Source: Flavobacterium sp.
Lineage (GTDB): Bacteria; Bacteroidota; Bacteroidia; Flavobacteriales; Flavobacteriaceae
Assembly: GCA_012032075.1 (NCBI GenBank)
Contig: JAAURU010000205.1
Location: forward strand, 1-6,779
Length of the DNA: 6,779 nucleotides
Reading direction: 5' to 3'
Part shown: positions 6,677 to 6,779 of the stretch, one piece after another
Layout of the letters: each line of letters opens with the position of its first letter
Position numbering within the stretch: the first letter of the stretch is position 1
Position numbers and translations under genes: made by a program
The notes under the pieces: model-generated
Told to the model about the DNA's origin: nothing
The model's database searches: none
What the model saw: the letters and a program-made list of their open reading frames with translations, nothing else

Positions 6677-6779
6677 ATGTATAACATTACTAAGCTATTT
6701 ATAGTTATGTTGGTGTTATTTTTTTTGTACACTTATTTTCCCAAAACCTTTTAACAAATGGAAATTTTTCAGGGACTGT
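6677..6779 (+). pseudogene. Start of a secreted-protein gene, frameshifted in the signal peptide, 3'-partial
   Basis: ATG 6677 opens MYNITKLFIVMLVLFFLYTY, a typical signal-peptide hydrophobic core, then reads FPKTF and stops at TAA 6752-6754. One extra T in the T run at 6736-6739 would instead give YFSQNLLTNGNFSGT, that is, a normal cleavage region ending in SQ and a mature N-terminus of the NLLTNGNF type often found at the start of large secreted or surface proteins of Bacteroidota (carbohydrate-binding or gliding/type IX secretion cargo). The rest lies beyond the window, so the protein's function cannot be told. The A-rich leader before ATG 6677 supports this start. Confidence 0.6.

Overview
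This is an AT-rich window from a Bacteroidota genome, most likely family Flavobacteriaceae. The clues are a DUF5686/CarboxypepD_reg-like outer-membrane protein, signal peptides ending in a short polar tail before Gln (SQ, AQ), a promoter matching the Bacteroidota pattern (TTG, 19 nt, TAnnTTTG), A-rich leaders without Shine-Dalgarno motifs, and strong A/T codon preference.

Layout, left to right. (1) The C-terminal two thirds of murA (+), closed by a clear terminator. (2) An AT-rich spacer with a 23-bp perfect tandem duplication and a probable promoter. (3) A NarL/LuxR-type response regulator (+) with a one-base frameshift right after its N-terminal Asp-Asp-His, then a 58-residue single-pass membrane protein 8 nt downstream (+). 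(4) Convergent to these, a full-length DUF5686 outer-membrane gene (-) whose frame breaks four times. (5) Upstream of it on the same strand, an intact aroQ (type II 3-dehydroquinate dehydratase), and before that a terminator and an outer-membrane beta-barrel gene whose signal peptide is frameshifted, so a simple start-to-stop search misses it. (6) Divergent from that barrel, a second, intact outer-membrane beta-barrel gene (+) with a good promoter and terminator. (7) A short decayed or frameshifted minus-strand coding stretch, an AT-rich non-coding stretch, and at the right edge the beginning of a secreted-protein gene (+), also frameshifted in its signal peptide.

Functionally the window is mostly housekeeping and envelope: peptidoglycan precursor synthesis (MurA), the shikimate pathway (AroQ), and several outer-membrane or secreted proteins, plus one orphan response regulator with no histidine kinase in view. 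I see no defence system, mobile element, CRISPR array or RNA gene. The most striking property is eight apparent small indels in about 5.7 kb, almost all single-base, which interrupt otherwise well-conserved proteins while murA, aroQ and the second barrel stay intact. I read this mainly as uncorrected sequencing or assembly indels, with recent real gene decay as the alternative.
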